From an uncultured Collinsella sp. (GTDB taxonomy: Bacteria; Actinomycetota; Coriobacteriia; Coriobacteriales; Coriobacteriaceae): a stretch of DNA of 8,832 nucleotides. Position numbers and translations under genes: made by a program. The first letter of the stretch is position 1. Each line of letters starts with the position of its first letter. Positions 6,307 to 8,832 of the stretch are shown in pieces. The stretch covers positions 1 to 8,832 of the forward strand of contig CABUTL010000037.1 of assembly GCA_902494375.1 (NCBI GenBank), in the 5' to 3' direction. Under the pieces are notes generated by a model that saw nothing but the letters and a program-made list of their open reading frames with translations, made no database searches and had not been told where the DNA came from.

Positions 6307-7890
6307 TTACAGCTCGTAGAGCGTGGTGAACTTGTCCTGCAGGTAGCTGCAGTAGTAGCGGGCATCGAACGCCATGCCGCACGCGCCCTTGATGAGCTCC
6401 GGCGCGTCCTTGGCGCGGCCCCACTGCCAAATGTGCTCGCCCAGCCAGGCGCGGACGGGTGTCAGGTCGCCGCTCGCGCAGGCGCCGTTGAGGTCGACAC
6501 CGTCGCGACACATGGCCGGCACAAACATGGCATCGTAGGCACTGCCCAGCGCATACGTGGGGAAGTAGCCAAACGAGCCGCCGCTCCAGTGCGTATCCTG
6601 TAGACAGCCGTGCGTGTCGTCGGGAACGGGAATGCCCAGGTACTCATCCACAAAGCGATTCCAAAGCGCGGGGATGTCCTTGGCCGTGGCCTCGCCGGCA
6701 AACAGCATGCGCTCGATCTCGTAGCGCACCATAACGTGCAGCGGATAGGTGAGCTCGTCGGCCTCGGTGCGGATCAGCGAAGGCTGCGCGATGTTCACGG
6801 CGTGGTAGAGCGTGTCCTCGTCGACGTCGCCGTAGACCTCGGGTGCGTGGCGGCGCAGCACCTCGAGCAGCGGTCCCATAAAGGCACGGCTGCGGCCCAC
6901 GGTGTTCTCAAAGAAGCGGCTCTGGCTCTCGTGGATGCCCATGGAGGTGCCGCCCTCCAGGCAGGTGCGCGCATAGGCGGGATTGACGCCCAGCTCGTAC
7001 ATAGTGTGCCCCGCCTCGTGGATGATGCTGTAGACGTTGGAGATGCAATCGTCCTCGTAGATGTGTGTCGCGATGCGCGCGTCACCCACGGCAAAGCCCT
7101 CGCTAAACGGGTGCTCGGTAAAGGCAAGCGTGGTGTCGTCCAGGTTCAGGCCGACGAGCTTCATCAGGTCGAAGCTCATGGCGCGCTGGGCGGCCTCGGG
7201 CACGCGGGCGTGCAAAAAGTCGGCATCGGGCAGCTGGCCGCGCTCGCCGATGGCGTGCACGAGCGGCACGACCGTCGCCTTGACCTCGTCACAAAACGCA
7301 TCGAAGCTCTTGGCGGAAAGACCGCGCTCGTACTGGTCGAGCCAAACGTCGTATGGGTCGCGCTTGGGGTCCATAAGCTCGGCCTGATGCTTGAGCTGGC
7401 CCACAATCTTGTCCACATAGGGCTCAAAGCTCGCCCAGTCGTTGGCCGTCTTGGCCTTGTGCCACACGGCGTCGGCCTCGCAGGTGAGCCTGGTCCAGGC
7501 CTCGGCCTCCTCGGTAGGAATAACGCTTGCCTCGCGCTGGTCGCGGCCGAGCACGCGGATCTCGTCGAGCAGCTGCGGGTCGTCTACGTGTCCGCCTGCA
7601 ACCGTCTCGCGCGCTAACGAGCGTACGAGCTCAACGGACTTCTCGCTGGTCAGCAGCTTGTGATGCTCGCCGGCAAGCGTGCCCATGGCGTCGGCACGGG
7701 CGGTAGCGCCGTTGACAGGAGCGATCGTCGCTCCATCGAACTCGGCAATCTTGAGCAGGTACTCACGAGTCCACAGCTTGCCCTCGAGTTTGCGGAACTT
7801 TTTGACGGCCTTGTCGACTTTAGCGGCCTTGACGCTCTTGGCAGCCTTTGCCATGGCGGCCTTGGCCTTCTTATCGAGTTTCTTTCCCAT
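6307..7890 (-). CDS. M32-family metallocarboxypeptidase (thermostable carboxypeptidase 1 type)
   Basis: This 527-residue cytoplasmic-looking zinc carboxypeptidase removes C-terminal residues from peptides. M32 signatures appear in order: GDARIATHIYEDD (269-281), the zinc motif HEAGH (291-295), HESQSRF (320-326), IRTEADELTYPLHV (373-386), DTHWSGGSFGYFPTY (432-446) and LTPVRAWL (476-483). His291, His295 and Glu321 are the expected zinc ligands, and Glu292 the catalytic base; the 30-residue gap from the first His to Glu321 equals that of the characterised Pyrococcus enzyme. The start at 7890 has AAGGAT (7902-7897) six bases upstream. Residues 1-38 form an unusual Lys/Ala-rich extension (14 Lys) ahead of the normal N-terminus; M13 is an alternative start without a clear ribosome-binding site. 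The usual IHxHGR-like motif reads HIWQWGR (486-492). The gene is divergent from pheS and has its own terminator. No clear promoter is seen upstream. Confidence 0.93.
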   Translation of the reverse strand: MGKKLDKKAKAAMAKAAKSVKAAKVDKAVKKFRKLEGKLWTREYLLKIAEFDGATIAPVNGATARADAMGTLAGEHHKLLTSEKSVELVRSLARETVAGGHVDDPQLLDEIRVLGRDQREASVIPTEEAEAWTRLTCEADAVWHKAKTANDWASFEPYVDKIVGQLKHQAELMDPKRDPYDVWLDQYERGLSAKSFDAFCDEVKATVVPLVHAIGERGQLPDADFLHARVPEAAQRAMSFDLMKLVGLNLDDTTLAFTEHPFSEGFAVGDARIATHIYEDDCISNVYSIIHEAGHTMYELGVNPAYARTCLEGGTSMGIHESQSRFFENTVGRSRAFMGPLLEVLRRHAPEVYGDVDEDTLYHAVNIAQPSLIRTEADELTYPLHVMVRYEIERMLFAGEATAKDIPALWNRFVDEYLGIPVPDDTHGCLQDTHWSGGSFGYFPTYALGSAYDAMFVPAMCRDGVDLNGACASGDLTPVRAWLGEHIWQWGRAKDAPELIKGACGMAFDARYYCSYLQDKFTTLYEL

Positions 7891-8008
7891 ACCGCATCCT
7901 TAATCTCGCAGGCCGAGCGCCGCAGGCGGGTGCGCGGCCAGTTTGCACAGCTACCTGCCTTGTACCCAGCGCGAACAAAACGGAACGCGGCGATGCGCTC
8001 GCGAAATG

Positions 8009-8017
8009 TGTTATCCT
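8009..8017 (+). promoter_or_regulatory. Extended -10 promoter for the pheS T-box transcript
   Basis: TG-T-TATCCT (8009-8017) is an extended -10 element with the -10 hexamer TATCCT. It ends 13 bases before the first T-box base listed here, so a transcription start near 8024 would give a leader of normal form. No good -35 is present 16-18 bases upstream, as is common for extended -10 promoters. Confidence 0.5.
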
Positions 8018-8030
8018 ATAGCCCAATGCG

Positions 8031-8308
8031 TTGACGGAGAGGGTTTTGCCCGCCGCGTCGCCGGCAAGAGAGGGAAGGTCATGGGCTGCAAGCCTTCCTG
8101 CGGTGGCAAGGGCCAAGCGTTCACTCCCGAGCAGCGACCTCAACGGGCGCGCGGCCGGTGGCAGCGAAGCCCCAGTAGGGAAGCCGTGAGCCTCGCGACA
8201 AGGGGCGCAGAGTGGGCACGGCGGGCCAGACATCCGCCGGGTCAAACAAGGTGGTACCGCGGAATTCAACCGTCCTTGGGCAATGTACATGCCCGAGGGC
8301 GGTTTTTT
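8031..8308 (+). ncRNA. T-box riboswitch, tRNA-Phe specific, transcription attenuator
   Basis: This leader senses uncharged tRNA-Phe and controls pheS. In stem I, GGAG (8036-8039) pairs with CTCC (8124-8127) and GCCC (8048-8051) with GGGC (8110-8113). They enclose an internal loop whose 3' strand carries the specifier TTC (8120-8122) followed by A, matching Phe. A distal stem GGAAGG/CCTTCC lies above. A stem II candidate pairs GCCCC (8169-8173) with GGGGC (8202-8206), with AGTA next to it. The conserved T-box AAGGTGGTACCGCG (8248-8261) includes TGGT, complementary to the ACCA end of tRNA-Phe. The terminator pairs 8268-8281 with 8291-8304 (14 bp, two wobble pairs) and is followed by TTTTTT (8303-8308). 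Uncharged tRNA should favour the antiterminator and switch pheS on. Confidence 0.95.
8268..8308 (+). terminator. T-box attenuator terminator
   Basis: AACCGTCCTTGGGC (8268-8281) and GCCCGAGGGCGGTT (8291-8304) form a 14-bp stem with loop AATGTACAT, and the stem runs into a six-T tract. Its 5' arm overlaps the segment needed for the antiterminator, so the two structures exclude each other. The presence of a T-tract shows regulation by transcription attenuation and not by hiding the pheS ribosome-binding site, which lies 76 bases further on. Confidence 0.9.
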
Positions 8309-8392
8309 GTTACCGAACCGGGCCGCACATCCGCAGCTATCGGGTGCTAGCCGCCCCGGCAAGCGAGATGCGCGAGAGACGAAAGGGAAGAC

Positions 8393-8832
8393 ATGAGTCT
8401 GATTGATGATCTGGTCAAACTCGAGGAAGAGGCCAAGGAGCTCGTCGCAGGCGCCGACGACGCTGCCAAGCTCGAGGCTGCGCGCGTTGAGCTGCTCGGT
8501 CGCAAGGGCCGTATCACCGGCCTGATGCGCATGATGGGCAAGCTCGCCCCCGAGGATCGTCCCATGATGGGCAAACGCGCCAACGAGATGCGCCAGCTGA
8601 TCGAGGGCATGCTCGACGAGCGCACCACCGAGATGAAGGCTGCCGCCCTCAAGCACGCGCTCGAGCACGAGGCCGTCGACATCACGCTGCCGGGCATCCG
8701 TCCGCAGATTGGTCACCAGCACCTGATCAAGCAGATCATCGAGGAGGCCGAGGACATCTTCTGCGGTATCGGCTACACCGTCGAGTCCGGCCCCATGGTC
8801 GATACCTCCTACTACAACTTCACCGCGCTCAA
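8393..8832 (+). CDS. pheS: Phenylalanyl-tRNA synthetase alpha subunit (partial, C-terminus beyond right edge)
   Basis: The first 146 codons are present. PheS, with PheT, charges tRNA-Phe with phenylalanine; PheS carries the catalytic domain. Residues 1-90 are the charged helical N-terminal arm, which contacts tRNA, with the family motif LLGRKGRITGLMR (34-46). The catalytic domain begins with DITLPGIRPQIGHQH (96-110), followed by EEAEDIFCGIGYTVESGP (117-134) and YYNFTAL (140-146), where family members typically read GPE-x-E-x(3)-NF-x-ALN. Here GPE reads GPM (133-135), a difference from most homologues. ATG 8393 is supported by AAAGGG (8382-8387) five bases upstream. Expression is controlled by the Phe T-box leader. 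pheT is expected next, outside the window. Confidence 0.95.
   Translation, partial: MSLIDDLVKLEEEAKELVAGADDAAKLEAARVELLGRKGRITGLMRMMGKLAPEDRPMMGKRANEMRQLIEGMLDERTTEMKAAALKHALEHEAVDITLPGIRPQIGHQHLIKQIIEEAEDIFCGIGYTVESGPMVDTSYYNFTAL

Noticed and set aside
6610..7617. 335-codon plus-strand frame across the M32 gene
   Set aside because: It is antisense to a complete M32 enzyme with all catalytic motifs, and it shows no domain and no ribosome-binding site.
7943..8350. 135-codon plus-strand frame in the pheS leader
   Set aside because: It covers the whole T-box including the terminator. The RNA structure explains the sequence and no ribosome-binding site precedes it.
7871..8722. 283-codon minus-strand frame over the T-box and the start of pheS
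   Set aside because: It runs through a well-defined structured RNA and a conserved coding region on the opposite strand.
1..8832. CRISPR array, insertion sequence, integrase or phage genes
   Set aside because: No regularly spaced repeats and no transposase-like or integrase-like reading frame are present.

Overview
The window looks like ordinary chromosomal DNA from a high-GC actinobacterium of the class Coriobacteriia, most like Collinsella or a close relative. This placement is an inference. It rests on GC-rich third codon positions, on the protein styles (a DUF4012 envelope protein, an M32 carboxypeptidase and a GlmM with an N-terminal FGTDGFRG), and on a long transcription-attenuating T-box in front of pheS. 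No database search was possible. No phage, insertion sequence, CRISPR array or defence system is visible.

Layout, left to right. Positions 1-550 (minus) hold the N-terminal 183 codons of a DUF5710 protein with two CxxC pairs; it runs off the left edge. Positions 731-909 (minus) are a complete single-tRNA unit: a strong -35/-10 promoter, tRNA-Val(GAC) with encoded CCA, and an intrinsic terminator. Positions 1141-2163 (plus) encode a ten-helix EamA/DMT transporter. Positions 2313-4625 (plus) encode a 770-residue membrane-anchored DUF4012 protein. A perfect 11-bp terminator hairpin separates it from glmM (4709-6040, plus), the phosphoglucosamine mutase of UDP-GlcNAc and peptidoglycan precursor synthesis. 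Positions 6307-7890 (minus) encode an M32 metallocarboxypeptidase that converges on glmM. Positions 8031-8308 form a Phe-specific T-box leader, and pheS (8393 to the right edge, plus) follows it.

The 266-nt gap between the convergent glmM and M32 genes is the most structured non-coding DNA here. It holds a 10-bp hairpin touching the glmM stop codon, a roughly 101-nt nested palindrome with 15-bp terminal inverted repeats flanked by CGCTG on both sides, a 15-bp-period direct repeat, and a 15-bp bidirectional-looking terminator. The 501-nt gap between the divergent M32 and pheS genes is explained mainly by the T-box, with an extended -10 promoter just upstream. Within it, 7903-8008 (M32 upstream region) and 8309-8392 (between attenuator and pheS) show nothing further that I can name.

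Functionally, the genes are mostly independent housekeeping units: translation (tRNA-Val, pheS with its tRNA-sensing switch), envelope precursor supply (glmM), an envelope protein of unknown role (DUF4012), peptide turnover (M32) and small-molecule transport (DMT). The possible novelty lies in the nested palindrome and in details of the DUF5710, DUF4012 and M32 proteins, not in an obvious new system.
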